The notes beneath the pieces are model-generated. The model worked only from the letters and a program-made list of their open reading frames with translations. It was not told the origin of the DNA and did not search any database. Below are positions 11,990-22,890 of a stretch of DNA of 64,000 nucleotides, one piece after another. Origin of the DNA: Nageia nagi (lineage: Eukaryota; Pinophyta); the NCBI GenBank assembly GCA_050084985.1, contig JBITNC010000001.1:40052001-40116000 (forward strand), written 5' to 3'. Position numbers and translations under genes: made by a program. Each line of letters opens with the position of its first letter. Within the stretch, counting starts at the first letter, position 1.

Positions 11990-13071
11990 TGATGATATGC
12001 ATAATACAAACTTTTCCTATACAAATTCGTTAAAATAAACCTATTTAGAATTGGTAAAGTGACTTTTTTTCTTTAGGGTTTATGATCTTGTTAGAGTTGG
12101 TTTGTTTTTAGTTTGTGTTGCATTCATACTATTTTATCCTTTGCTTTTGGTTGTATATGATTTTTTGTTGTTGGTATTAGAAGTTGCATTTCCATATATC
12201 ATCACTTGAACATGAGTGATATAATTTTCTCTTTAAAGTATTATCTTTATTAGTGTATCAAATGAAGCACTTGATGATTCACTTGCATATGGTCTAAGGT
12301 TCTCAAATAAAGCATTTATGAAAATATCATAGATATCCTCTTTAACTAGTTTGGTACAAATGCTTTTTCATGCTTTATTGAACATAGGGATGAACATATC
12401 CAACCTCTTTATTAAGGCTTTGTTGAATTGCATACAAATTTGCTACTACAATTTTTCCTTTATGTTGTTTTGATAATGATCCATAAATGCTTTGGTTACT
12501 TATTTATTACTATTTAGGGAGTATAAAGGTAACTTATAAATCCATTATGAAGCTTCAACCTTTAAATTCTTAGGAAAAGAACCTACCCAACAATTTATTA
12601 CCATACCCAAACTTGATATTATATTCTTCCTAAAAAAATGATATATGTTATTTAGGATCTCCTTCCCCATTAAATAAAAATTTGGATTTTTAGAATACAT
12701 TGAGATTGAATCTTTAAGGATTTTATATGAGAGAGGACTTTAAATTATTCCATCATATGAATATAGAATCTCATCTTTCTTTGCTATCTGAGAAATTATT
12801 GATTCTATTTTATCTAATTTTTCCTTAATTCTAATATTTCTAAATATGAATTATTTCAACTCAATTTCCGTTTTTAAGTATGATTACCATTCTAATCTAC
12901 ATTTTGATATTGTTGGACTAAACAATTTTGGCTAAGGAATAATTCGAGATCCTTAACCAACCCATTCTCAAGCCGAACTTTCTTGATCATCTCTATGTGT
13001 TCCATTTTTTGATTGATTTTTTTATTATCATAGATGAGATCTAGATCTAAATGAAAAATCATGTTCACCAA
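11990..13071 (-). pseudogene. Gag-like pseudogene (R2 copy)
   Basis: The minus strand begins near 13071 with FHLDLDLIYDNKK and a coil-forming stretch. Broken frames follow with ASWWIYKLPLYSLNS, TKAFMDHYQNN, then RLDMFIPMFNKA and INALFENLRPYASESSSASF, which fit the capsid (retrotrans_gag) region of plant Ty3-type elements. Near 12000 a YHQAKGHIN stretch resembles the knuckle that ends such Gags. Stops and frame changes are frequent; the gag and DUF4283 parts are not in one frame in this copy. The protein would be structural, if the parent element was active. Confidence 0.5.
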
Positions 13072-13130
13072 AAATATAGTTAATATATATGCAATTAAGC
13101 AATTAAATTACCTAATAGTATTTAATCTAC

Positions 13131-13865
13131 AAATAAAAAGTAAATGTTCAATGATATAATATTTTAGATTGAGGGTCCACAAGAGACTGAGCAATATAAT
13201 AAAAATGAAGTGAAGGAGATAATAATCCTAGATCTAGCAAGCGTTAATATGAAAGTCAAGAAATAATACTTGTGCACCTAATTTTGAAGAATCTAACCCC
13301 ATATTAAAGCCTTGAAACCTCTTCCAAATAAATCTTGCAAATAAGGATTTTGGAGGGATTTGATGATTGTCTCGAATATTTCAAGGGGTTGCGAATATTT
13401 CAAGGGGTTAGGACCAACCTTGATGATGATTAAGCTTCTCCTCCTATGTTAATGATTAAGAGTTAAAAATAAATGAAAGAACAAATAAAAAATGTATATA
13501 TTTCGTACTAAAATGAACAAATCAAAGATAAAATGAACTTAAAAATTGAAGCGGGAAGCCACATAAACTCTATGACGGTTGGAAAACCCTAGGAATAGAA
13601 CCAATGATGGTCTTGTAGGTTGATTAAAAGATCGATGGTGATACAATTCTTAGAAGAAATAAATATTCCAAAAGATACAAAGATTGTTGGATGATCTTAA
13701 AACCTTGACTCTATAGTTTGATTGCTCTAGTAGAGTTTTAAATAATTCATCTCAGTATGAAATATCCTTTAACCTAACATATAGATGAAGCAATGGATTC
13801 TTTAATGGTTAAGCCTTTTACGATCATTGAGAGCTTGAAAAATATACACATTTAGAGATATTACA
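13131..13865. other. Spacer with no recognised gene
   Basis: AT-rich sequence between R2 and the tandem duplication at 13866. No domain, RNA gene or repeat partner was recognised. Confidence 0.4.
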
Positions 13866-14168
13866 AATTTAAAATTTTCTCATAAACAAAGTTGACAACT
13901 TTGATCATCAAAATGACCAATAATTTGAAATGACCTTAGCTTATTATTTATATCCTACAAAAATAATTTTATTATTATTTATATCCTACAAAAATAATTT
14001 TATTTACACAAAGAAACGTTAACTTTTAAAATTTAAAATTTTCTCATACAAAAAATTGATAACTTTAATCATCAAAACGAAAACGACCAATAATTTAAAA
14101 TGACCTTAAACTTATTATTTATATCCTACAAAACAATTTTTTTACACAAAGAAACGTTAACTCTTAAA
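13866..14168. repeat. Imperfect tandem duplication of ~150 bp
   Basis: The block beginning AATTTAAAATTTTCTCATA with TTATATCCTACAAAA and ACACAAAGAAACGTTAAC occurs at about 13866-14027 and again at 14028-14168. The first copy contains an extra internal doubling of a ~34-bp TTATTATTTATATCCTAC segment. Confidence 0.8.
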
Positions 14169-14205
14169 ATTTAAATTTACTTTATTGCTCTTCCTTGTAA
14201 ATAAT

Positions 14206-14416
14206 ATTAAAGTATTAAATAATTCAAACCTCGAAAATATCTACAATTTCTACTTTAAAATGATTATATTTAGGATAAGAAAAGTCGCCTAGGTTATCAA
14301 CAATCATCTAACAATACAAAACTCACAAGTGTAATCGGAGAAGGAAAGGAAAATTAATGTATACCGTCATACGGAATATTTTAATTTTATTAACCGATTT
14401 AAAATTTATTTTAATC
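14206..14416. repeat. Flank shared with 53369-53590
   Basis: About 200 bp upstream of gene copy A aligns with 53369-53590, upstream of gene copy B. Shared pieces include AAAATATCTACAATT, ATCCAACAATACAA-like and CTCA-A-GTGTAAT-GGAG runs in the same order. This indicates that the A/B duplication included upstream sequence, or that both sit next to the same repeat. Confidence 0.55.
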
Positions 14417-14823
14417 ACATTCTCATAATATTCATGGATAATAATATTTTAGAACTGAAGTTTTCGTTCATTCGTAGGGCATAATATTTTAAGCCCCTTT
14501 TGACCGGTTCAATCTTTCTTCTTTTCTCGTTCAACGCTATCATTAAGTCTTCTAGAATTTCTCTTCTTGAACATCTTCGTCTTTGGAAAGGAATCATCCC
14601 ATGGCCGACATTATTGGCCTTTGCGTTTAGCAGATTTACTTTCGTTTTTCCATCTCACAGGTGTAAAGGACGGCGGAAAATTTAACGTACATACGGAGGC
14701 GGAATACGCCAAGGTAGGCCAAATTCAGCTCGCCTATCTCATCTACAAGTAGTTAAAACTATTTATCTGCAGTCTTCGAGATCGCCGTTTGGTTTACGCT
14801 CAGTTGACCTAAATTATTGCAAG

Positions 14824-15872
14824 ATGCTTCGTGGAGCTTAAATGGAGCCGCAATGTCTTTAACCTCCAAACTCGAAATTTTTTCCAGTACGAGGTTTTGG
14901 CAACTCCGCGGCTTGGAGGTAAGATTAGGTATAATTTGTGTTCAATGATAAATATTTTTAAATTTCAAGCTGTTTTCTGCAATAAACCGATGAAAATTTT
15001 CGCTTCTTCCGCTTAGGAATGTAATCTTTTGTATCCACTAAAGAAAGCCGGAATTCCTTCTAGCTTGATTGAATTAGTCAAATTTCATGATTTTACTGCA
15101 AACTTAGCTACGAATTCGAAGTTTTCAATGATAGGGCTTTCATATGAGAAATAAAACAGAGCATTGACAGGAGCAGGGCTTAAATTCTGCTAATATTGCT
15201 CTGATTTCTAAATTCTTCAAGATGTCCATGTTATTTGGCCCTAAGTTTCTCAAGTGACTAAATAGAATATCTTTTTCGATGTTTTGACAACAGCTGGAGC
15301 CTAATTTAGGAAGGACCTTAGGAATATGGCGGCAATCTTGAATTAATCTGATACAGGTAAGAATTTTCGTTTTTGTTAACCTAAATCGAGGAACTATGTG
15401 TGCCGGGACGGCTCACTCGATCTATATGCCTCTCGGCAACTGGTGCGATTCGAGTGAAGATTATTTGAGTCTTCTCCAGGCGAAGGAAGGCGAGGTTTTC
15501 TATGTGAGTCCGAGGAAGTGCATGGGAACTCAAGAGTATTTGGCAAGACAGGCGTTTCTGCGAAGCTACCAGTTCTGCGTTGAAGAAACGTTCAAAGACA
15601 AGCTAAGACGATCGGTTCGGAGGTTGAACGAGGAATCCTTGGATGAAATTGTGAAGCCGAGGCTCAGAAAATGGAGGAGAGCTGCCAAAGATTTTTTGAG
15701 CCGCCACTATGAAGTTGCTGTTGAAAGGAAAACGAAGCAGATGATGAATTTACGGCCTGTTGTTGCGTGCTTGCGTGGAGCGTATGTGTGGAAAGCAAGT
15801 ACAAATTTTTCCTTTCGAGCTATTTGTAAAGGAATCTTCTTCTATGGTATTAAGTTGCTATATTTTTTATAG
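14824..15872 (+). pseudogene. Gene copy A: paralogue of the two-exon gene at 56411-57243, probably broken
   Basis: Aligned to copy B, exon 1 would run from the ATG at 14824 to 14918, an intron from 14919 (GGAG|GTAAGATT) to 15293 (TTGACAACAG|), and exon 2 from 15294. Intron length is 375 nt here and 374 nt in B. Two faults are seen: a one-base frame offset just after the ATG, and a TAA at 15301-15303 where B has GAA. Copy A also has 178 bp (15329-15506) absent from B. From 15507 on the two proteins are 61/70 identical over the SPRKCMG...SRHYEV segment. The GC content is visibly higher than in the surroundings, as for a host gene. I do not recognise the family. Confidence 0.65.
15396..15872 (+). 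CDS. Possible 158-residue ORF of copy A with an alternative N-terminus
   Basis: An uninterrupted frame from the ATG at 15396 gives 158 residues. Residues 1-37 (including NWCDSSEDYLSLLQAKEGE) come largely from the segment missing in copy B; residues from about 38 are the conserved SPRKCMG... domain with EETFKDKLRRSVRRLNEES, a highly charged, probably helical stretch. The C-terminus from about residue 128 differs from B because of small indels. A good splice donor (CAG|GTAAGAA) lies just upstream at 15356/15357 and an acceptor-like CTTCTCCAG at 15480, so the real exon structure is uncertain. No function can be assigned. It may be a live derivative or a chance opening in a pseudogene. Confidence 0.4.
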   Translation: MCAGTAHSIYMPLGNWCDSSEDYLSLLQAKEGEVFYVSPRKCMGTQEYLARQAFLRSYQFCVEETFKDKLRRSVRRLNEESLDEIVKPRLRKWRRAAKDFLSRHYEVAVERKTKQMMNLRPVVACLRGAYVWKASTNFSFRAICKGIFFYGIKLLYFL

Positions 15873-15879
15873 GAATCCT

Positions 15880-16369
15880 GTACTGTTAGTTCCATGTATG
15901 CTTCATGAAGGCTTGTGTAATTGAGTGGTGTAATTGGGTTTTCCGTGGTAACGAACTTTATTCCCAAGAACATGATATTGTTGTAGCTATTTCATGCAAT
16001 TCACGCCATTCAAACGTCCGTAAGGTGGAAGTGATGCTCACGCTACCAGTGTAGTGATACTCAAACACACCCTATCATTGGCATTTTAAGCCATACCAAA
16101 TGTTTTCACAATTAAGGCATTTTATTGCATAATGTTTAGGAAATGTTTTCACTTGAGATTTTACAACTATAGAGGATTATCTGGTTATGAGATAAGAGAA
16201 AAGAGTATTCTTTTTATCACAAGTCTAAGTTTTATATTTTTATAATTATTTTTCAAAAGTATAGGATTATCTGGTTATGAGATAAGAGAAAAGAGTATTC
16301 TTTTTATCACAATAATTTTTTTTTTCAATATTTAAATTCTAATTTAGTTTGTTATTAATACCAATACCT
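15880..16369. other. Downstream flank of copy A
   Basis: No gene. It contains the perfect 50-bp direct repeat listed separately and otherwise AT-rich sequence. Confidence 0.4.
16173..16312. repeat. Perfect 50-bp direct repeat
   Basis: The 50 bases from 16173 (AGGATTATCTGGTTATGAGA...) recur without a mismatch at 16263-16312, separated by 40 bp. Perfect identity in such decayed surroundings suggests a recent local duplication. Confidence 0.9.
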
Positions 16370-17135
16370 AAATATATGCAAGATTGTTAGTCTTAAAAAA
16401 AAATTGTGATCATAAAATTAAGAACCAATTCACATGAATTGCATATTGAAACTAGTAAATGAGCAATATCTAAAACATCTTGGGAAAAAAGAACTTGTAA
16501 GCTTTAGAACCTAAGTGCCATATAAGATGAAACTCATTTGTCTCTTTTTTATCCACTTTATAAAGATATCAAACAAACCAATTGATAAGTATTTGAAATT
16601 ATAGCTTGATAGATAAGTTTTTAAATCAAGATAACCAAAACAAGCTTGGCAATTTTATTATGCAACTTAACTCTCTTAGAAACAAACATTCAAATATATG
16701 ATTAATTTATATTTATTTATGGATAAACTTTGATAGTTCTTACAAACCATTAGCTTTAAAAAGATGTTTAAAGACTTATCTTATCTTCTCTAAGAATGAA
16801 TCACCTCTAGAGGTTATAATAAAATAGGATTATAGGATGAATCATATTTTTAGATTTAAAAGTTAAATTTTTGTTTTATCTACATTAACTGTTAAACTAC
16901 ATATATTGCATAATGTTTGAAGGATATTTAATTATTTTACAAGATCATCATCATGTGTAGATAATAAGATAATATTATCTACATAAAATAAGATAACAAT
17001 GATGAGATTCTAAAGGTTGGTGCCTAAGTAACTTAGTAACCAACTTCTTATAATATATTTCTAGTTGATCTAAATACCAAATAATGTTGGGAATTGAGGA
17101 CATCCTTGTTTAACTCCCTTAGGTTAAAATAGTAC
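16370..17135 (-). pseudogene. LINE reverse transcriptase, C-terminal part (minus strand)
   Basis: On the minus strand the end of this region reads KGVKQGCPQFPTLFGI, the LINE motif around GxxQGxPxSP. It then gives ILFYVDNIILLS at about 16990-16960, where YVDN stands for the YADD active site, and SLTVNVDKTK, the next conserved block. Stops interrupt every few dozen codons. The missing N-terminal half of the same reverse transcriptase lies at 21440-21735 on the same strand, so this LINE was split by the + strand LINE between them. Confidence 0.75.
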
Positions 17136-18146
17136 AAGAAAATAAAATCACACCAATGGTTGAAATGGTAAAATATGCAAATTTTGGTAAGGAAAATATG
17201 TGTTAAGCTAAGGAACTAAATCTTTGAGTTCACAATCTTCTAAAACCAATTGATCCATTACATTTTTATCATGTTTTCCTACATGAATCCTTGGATTTAA
17301 AAAGTATCACTCTTAAAAAGGCTTGGACTACCGTATATGAGGCTCTTATTATTCATCTTCAATCAATAGGGAAATGCCTACAAGCTTTACAAGCTAAGAG
17401 GAAATTATTTTATCTTCCAAATAAGATATTCCTTAATGAGGGTTTGACAACTACAATATGCAGAACTCAAAGATAATAAAAATAAAATGTTTGAATTTAG
17501 AAAATAAGGTAAATGGGTCATTCTTCAAAATAGTAGAGTGTACATGTATACATGATGGTCCTCCTTCAACATGAACTAAACCTTACCGTAGATCAACATG
17601 ATGTCAGACACTAAGTCTCACCCAGGTCTTCAATCTCATATAAAAATTTACTATATCTAGTTATGGTGGATCTTTGTTCTTTTATTTGGATTTATTGAGT
17701 GATGTAATTGGCAACATAGATCTCATTTTTTACTAAAACAAATTTGAAACCATTATTATTCCTATACAGATTATTCTTATTTTCTACATATAGATAAGAG
17801 ACTCACCAAGGTATCAAAGGTTTTAGAGATGTTGCTTTCTTATATCATGAGTGCTAGACTTCATGTATCTACTTGTAATGCTCAAATATCCATATTAGAT
17901 AGATAATAATCCAATATTTTAGCATTTCTACATTACACTATGTTCCTTTCCTCCTAGATACTCAATCACATTATATTGTAGATGATGGTGAATATCTCTA
18001 CCTTGAGATTTCTATTTTTTTCTTTCTTGGATGATATGCTATTAGGATACTTCAATGAATGGAAAAGCATGCTCTAATACCATTTATATAATATTTCTTT
18101 AGACCCTCTTCAATTATTGGAGACTGACCTCCATGAATTAGACCTA

Positions 18147-18415
18147 ACATGCTAGTTACATGATGTTAAAAAAAATATCGCACCTTATGGAAAACACCTG
18201 TTCAACTTGGGTTAAGAACATGATTTGATAATCTTAAATGAGATTATTTAATTCCCTTGATCTAGATATTTTACGTTTTTTCAACCTAACACAATAGTTA
18301 GATGATGCCAAAAAGAAATCATACCTTATGGGAAAAACCTACTCAACTTAGGTAAAGTACATGATTTGATCATTCTAAATGAGATTCTTTAATTATCTCG
18401 ATCTAGATATTCTAC
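18147..18415. repeat. Tandem duplication of ~138 bp within the LINE
   Basis: The block with CACCTTATGG-AAA, TCAACTT-GGT-AAG, ACATGATTTGAT and GATCTAGATATT occurs at about 18147-18280 and at 18286-18415. It corresponds to the LINE endonuclease segment just before the TCFPFSSG motif. Confidence 0.8.
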
Positions 18416-18660
18416 TTGTTTCCCATTTTCTAGTGGTACTAATATCATTTATTATTCTCTATCCAAACTCCCCTTCATCTTCTCTATCATTAATTTTAAT
18501 ATCTCCAGAATCATGCCTTTATCTAACCATATTTATCTCACCCTTACCCTTCCACTTTCTACACACCTACCCACTCAAACACCCTCTCTCTATCCTAGTA
18601 TTCTTGGAATCCACTTCGATCATAATCGTAATAATATATATACATAAAATCTAAAAAAGA
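18290..18660 (+). pseudogene. LINE endonuclease C-terminal fragment
   Basis: In plus-strand frames the tract reads HDLIILNEIL, then TCFPFSSGTNIIYYSL and SRIMPLSNHIYLTLTLPLS. This fits the C-terminal part of LINE apurinic-type endonucleases, where a TCF-P-SG-S-VDY block is followed by an SDH triad residue; here SNH replaces SDH. It lies about 700 bp before the reverse transcriptase, as expected. The endonuclease would nick target DNA to prime reverse transcription. Non-functional. Confidence 0.55.
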
Positions 18661-19353
18661 ATTTTTCTAAGCTCCACTATATATAAGACCCTATCTTCAA
18701 GGTAAATTATTTATTTAAAGCTCTATAGATAACCACCCTCGATTCCTTCCCTCATACCATTAATATCTCATCCCTTTCCCTTATTATGATTAATGTTCCT
18801 ATAACTGATGGTTTGATAATATATGTAAGACCCTCCATAAACTTACCTACTTTACTATTCAATGCAACCATTCTATTACTAAAGGATCTTAAAGAACTTA
18901 TTACAACCTACTCACAATTAAGGAGTGACATTATATCACCATGAAAAAATTAAAATTAATCAATATCTTGAAACAAATGCTAAGTTGGTATATATTTCTT
19001 ATTAGGTTTCACTTATGTATTATCACTAACCTATGTGTTTGGTTCACTTATGCCTATGCTCTTTATAACATCCCAAATCAACCTTTCATTATTCCTAGTC
19101 CTTAACCTTCTTTCTATAATTTTTTCACTAGTAAGATGATTCTTTGAGTTCTCCATAAACTCCAAAGAAGAAAAGCTATTGAATTTTAAAACTTAAGTAT
19201 TGAATTACTCAGTACAATGTAACGATTCTAGATATTTGTTGAAATATTTAACTATATCTCTTCTCATGGGTTCTCCCCTCTTAGACCTCTAATAACATCC
19301 ATCCCATTTACAAATCTAATTATCCCCATAGAATTAGTAACTATAGAATACTT

Positions 19354-20020
19354 ATGGTTGACCATGCCTTAGCAAAAGTATTTGATCCAATTCTTAATGA
19401 TTTAATATCTTATTTTCCTAAAATACATAATATCTATGAACTTGGTCAAGTTAGATTTCATAGAAAGTATCGCACCATTGATCACATCCTCACACTACAT
19501 GCTATCATTAAAGAGGCTCAAGAGTATAAATGGAAGGTTCATTCTTATCATTTTTACTTTTGTAATGCCTTTGACATTATCCTTAAACATATCTTACTTT
19601 AAATACTTAATGATGCAAGTATCCTTAGAGATGTCATATCCATGGACATGACATTATATGAGTAGGTAGTTTTCCATGTCAGATTTGGTTCTCACTTATC
19701 TAATATGGACTATGGAACTATTGATGCTAAACATGATTTCCCTCTTTTGAAAATTGTATTTGAAACCTATATTGATAAACTTGAGCAACTTATCTCAAAT
19801 ATATTGGGGCCAAGTGTGGATTATTCATTGCTTGATTCAGTTGCCTCCATTATGATCTCTACAAATGATGCTCTTTTAGTACCTCATTTAATAGTTAGGC
19901 TTCAACTTCATAATGATACTCTAAGTACATTTTGTGATACTCATGGTCTTGAAGTTAATCTTTAAAAGATAAAGGTGATGTTCTTTAACTTGTCAAGAAT
20001 AAATACTTCCAAACCACACC
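19354..20020 (+). pseudogene. LINE reverse transcriptase pseudogene (plus strand)
   Basis: The stretch 19354-19602 reads QVRFHRKYRTIDHILTLHAI and FCNAFDIILKHILL, the QxGFRxxRSTxDHI and FxKAFDTV blocks of LINE reverse transcriptase. From 19705, YSLLDSVASIMISTNDALLV stands for the YADD-containing block (YADD changed to STND), and FCDTHGLEVNL then KIKVMFF is the following conserved block. At least one stop and a frameshift separate the pieces. The enzyme would copy the element RNA at the nicked target; the active site here is lost. Confidence 0.8.
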
Positions 20021-20589
20021 TTATATTCGAAGGACAATCATCAAGATAGTAAACTTATACACCTATTTGGTGTTATCTTCATAAGTCCTACTTTGAAATT
20101 GATCCCAAATTCCTAGAATAGATTGAATAAAGGTTATGCTACATATATGTCACTAGAGAGATAATTTTTTTAACTTTGATGTTAAGATATCATGGAAAAA
20201 TATATACTCCTACATTCTCTTATCTCTACAAATCTACATTATGTATGTGAAGTTTGAGGATTTAATTCAAGATACTTTGACTGCACTTTCATCAAGAAGA
20301 TTTTGGTCAATAATATATTTTCAAGTTCTATTTGAGAAAAATAAATTATCCCTCATTCTATTATTCTAGCTGTATTTGATAGATATCCCTTGTTATCTCT
20401 CATAATATTCCATTTTATCTAGCTACTAATTAGAATCTATTATATGATATCAATAAATTCTTAATCGAAGAGATACCCTCTCTTAGCTCTCAAATCCTTA
20501 ATGCAACTTACAAGTAAAAGTATCCATTGGTATTAGTACTTTGAGGCCACTTCTCTCCTACAATCTATATGCAAGAGAAATCATTCTAA

Positions 20590-21010
20590 CTCTTAGATAT
20601 GACCTCTAATCCTTACACTAGAGATATGAATAGAAGCATAAGGAAGGACATATTTAAAACCTACTTGAGGATAACTTGGATTGGAATAAAAAAATTACTT
20701 TCACCAAAGCTCTTGCATTATTTTTCAAGTTTACGTGAATTAGATAATTTTTCTATTATCATCCCTAACCACCTCAAAATATACATATGACATGGTCTTA
20801 TATTCCCTCTTGGCCATAAAAGGTTTTGTTCACACCAAATTTGTATTGGGATAGACCACCATATCCCTAAGGATCAACACATATGCAATCTATACCCTAT
20901 CTACTATGAAGTTCGAGGTTAATACCATTTCTTATTCAAAGTTATCAATACCTTGAAATCATAAATGGAATATGAAGATAGAAAATACATTGTACTTTAT
21001 ATCAAAGATC
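20590..21010 (+). pseudogene. LINE C-terminal (zf-RVT-like) fragment
   Basis: Plus-strand frames give DQHICNLYPIYYEVRG and YHFLFKVINTLKS near 20870-20960, resembling the end of LINE ORF2 where a Cys-rich zf-RVT segment is followed by EYHFLFxCP. The Cys pattern is degraded. Identification rests on position behind the reverse transcriptase and on these two short matches. Confidence 0.4.
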
Positions 21011-21439
21011 ATGCATAATCAATGGTAGATCCTACAACATAACTTATCACATCATTTTTTTCAACCATTGGAAGATACAAACCAAAACTACAACATGATC
21101 CTTCAAGACACTTGAAGAACTACATGTTGATGCATTACTACTAAACCCTCTAAAGTTACTTCCTTTGATTACAACATCATGAGCTTCTTCCTAACCTCGA
21201 ATGCTAGGGGAGGCCCTTGAATATCAATAAGAAAATTCTTATTATTTCAATTAGTCCTCTTGTATTTGATACCTTGAATATACCCTACTTCTTTTTTTGT
21301 ATTTACTTCTCACTCCAATTATGAAGTCACTTCTTTTTTTTCATTGCTATTCTCATATGTATTTTTATACATTCTTATTAACCATTTTTCTTACCGCCAT
21401 GGACATTAATATGAAATTTTAATTTTATAATATTGTAAT

Positions 21440-21735
21440 TAATTTCCTTATACCACATTTGATTAGTTTTGAGTTTGGTGATAACTCACTCATAAAGCCT
21501 ATAAGTTACAAATCTTAGTTCAGAAGGTATTTCTAAGTTAGCCACACACTTTAAAACTTTACCCTTGGTAATAATATCAAAGGATTTTTTAAAATTCATA
21601 AAGTAAGTAAATAAATCTTTTTTTTATAATTTTAAACTTTTTTATCAATATTTCAAAAAGTGAGGAATTGGTCAATTATTGAATGTTTGGTTCTAAAATG
21701 CCCCTAAAACCAACTTGCCAACTCTTAATTTTTTT
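21440..21735 (-). pseudogene. LINE reverse transcriptase, N-terminal part (minus strand)
   Basis: The minus strand reads FTYFMNFKKSFDIITKGKV, then LEIPSELRFVTYRLYE near 21530-21480. This is the FxDFxKAFDTVxxxxL block and the following GIPSELxxAVYRLYE block of a LINE reverse transcriptase. In an intact element the KGVKQGCP block comes next, and that block is found 4.3 kb away at 17120 on the same strand. Upstream, a degraded QxGFR-like block extends to about 21735. Stops are frequent. Confidence 0.75.
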
Positions 21736-21978
21736 CTCTTTTGATAATAAGGGTAAATTATATTATAAAAAAGTAGAGTTTTAAGAGGGTCCTCAAAACT
21801 TATCACAAAAGTGGTTTCAACATGAAAACTACTACCCAAGTACACTTGATGGTAGCTAACATAATTTTCCAAATAAATACTAGAGTAAACTACTTAATAA
21901 CCAAGTTCAAATGCTAACCAACAATAGCCTATTAATAGACAAAATGTTGACTACTCTATAAAAAAAAATGTTAAGAGT

Positions 21979-21983
21979 AATAT
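21979..21983. repeat. Target-site duplication of G1, left copy
   Basis: AATAT immediately before the left LTR, identical to 41958-41962 after the right LTR. Confidence 0.85.
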
Positions 21984-22875
21984 TGTTGCAGTGAAAATAG
22001 AGCTGGAATGTAGAATAACATAAAATACAATTATTCTTAAATCTTCACTAAACCTCAAATTATGTAAAATAGATGGAAATGTTGTAATTGTAAATTGATA
22101 TTGATTTTTAGCTCAAACTACAATTTGCCCTTGGAAGGGACTTTTACAAATGCCATTTACCAAAATGAAGGTATTAGATCTTCATTATTTTTGATTTTCT
22201 TGTTTCTCTCCTTGATATGAACAACCTATAAATCCTACACACATGCAAAAGACAATAACATCAAAACATCTATGTATGACATGTATTGAATTGAAACTAG
22301 CATAAAATAATAAAAGGTATGAGCTCACAAGATTTTGGCAGCATTACCCTACTTCAAAAATGGGTCAAGATTCTCTCTCTATTGCTTTATATTGGCTTGT
22401 ATTTATAGATTTTGGGTGAGATGTTCCAAGGCTAGTAAGGGGAAGTGAAAAGCCACCGTAGGTCGTAACTGACCTCCTCTATCCACATCATCTTGGAAGA
22501 ATGAAATGTTTCAACTTTCTCTCACTATTTTGGTTTCTTGTTTGGCTGTTACAGAGTCATCGACAATTGCTAGGCGGATGATGACGACCATCCTAAAATG
22601 CCGGTGTTTGTTTTGGGTCATCGGCGACTGGTTTTCAATTTTTATAACAATATTAAAATGACCGCCAAATAGTCAATTTTTACCGAAAAGGGGTCATGTG
22701 ACCACTTGTTTTGCATGTACTCGATGAGAGCTATCCAATAATGGAGTTTTCAAGCTTGTTTGAGGCTTGTATAAAGAGTTATGATTAGTTTAGTATGATA
22801 TATGTTAAAAAGATACTTATTTTATTTATTTATATGTTGTTAAACTAGATGTAGGGTTTATTTTGAGTGTCTACA
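21984..22875 (-). repeat. G1 3' LTR
   Basis: 892 bp, the same length as 41066-41957 and colinear without indels. By hand I count about 44 mismatches (~95% identity), all but about five of them transitions. Confidence 0.93.
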
Positions 22876-22890
22876 TTTTGCCCCTTTTTG
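22876..22890 (-). other. G1 polypurine tract
   Basis: On the minus strand CAAAAAGGGGCAAAA directly precedes the 3' LTR start TGTAGACA, as expected for plus-strand priming. Confidence 0.75.

Larger units (their letters stand above)
10205..13130. repeat. Repeat R2, fuller copy of the R1 unit
   Basis: Direct copy of 620-3125, less truncated. On the minus strand it encodes, in order, a gag-like region (13071 to about 11990), a CCHC-like knuckle remnant, a DUF4283-like region (11661-11104) and a second CCHC knuckle (about 11045-10990). R1 and R2 are about 9.6 kb apart and bracket the old copia element. Confidence 0.75.
17140..21439 (+). mobile_element. LINE (non-LTR retrotransposon) relic, inserted in another LINE
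   Basis: Plus-strand LINE order can be followed: a possible N-terminal piece at 17291-17476, the end of an apurinic endonuclease domain (about 18350-18650), reverse transcriptase (19354-20020), and a C-terminal zf-RVT-like segment (about 20870-21010). Frames are broken throughout. The borders are estimates: they are placed where the minus-strand LINE coding signal stops (17135) and resumes (21440). I did not find a clear poly-A tail or target duplication. Confidence 0.65.

Noticed and set aside
20599-20790. 63-codon plus-strand frame as a separate gene
   Set aside because: It lies inside the decayed LINE between reverse transcriptase and the zf-RVT-like segment and has no features of its own.
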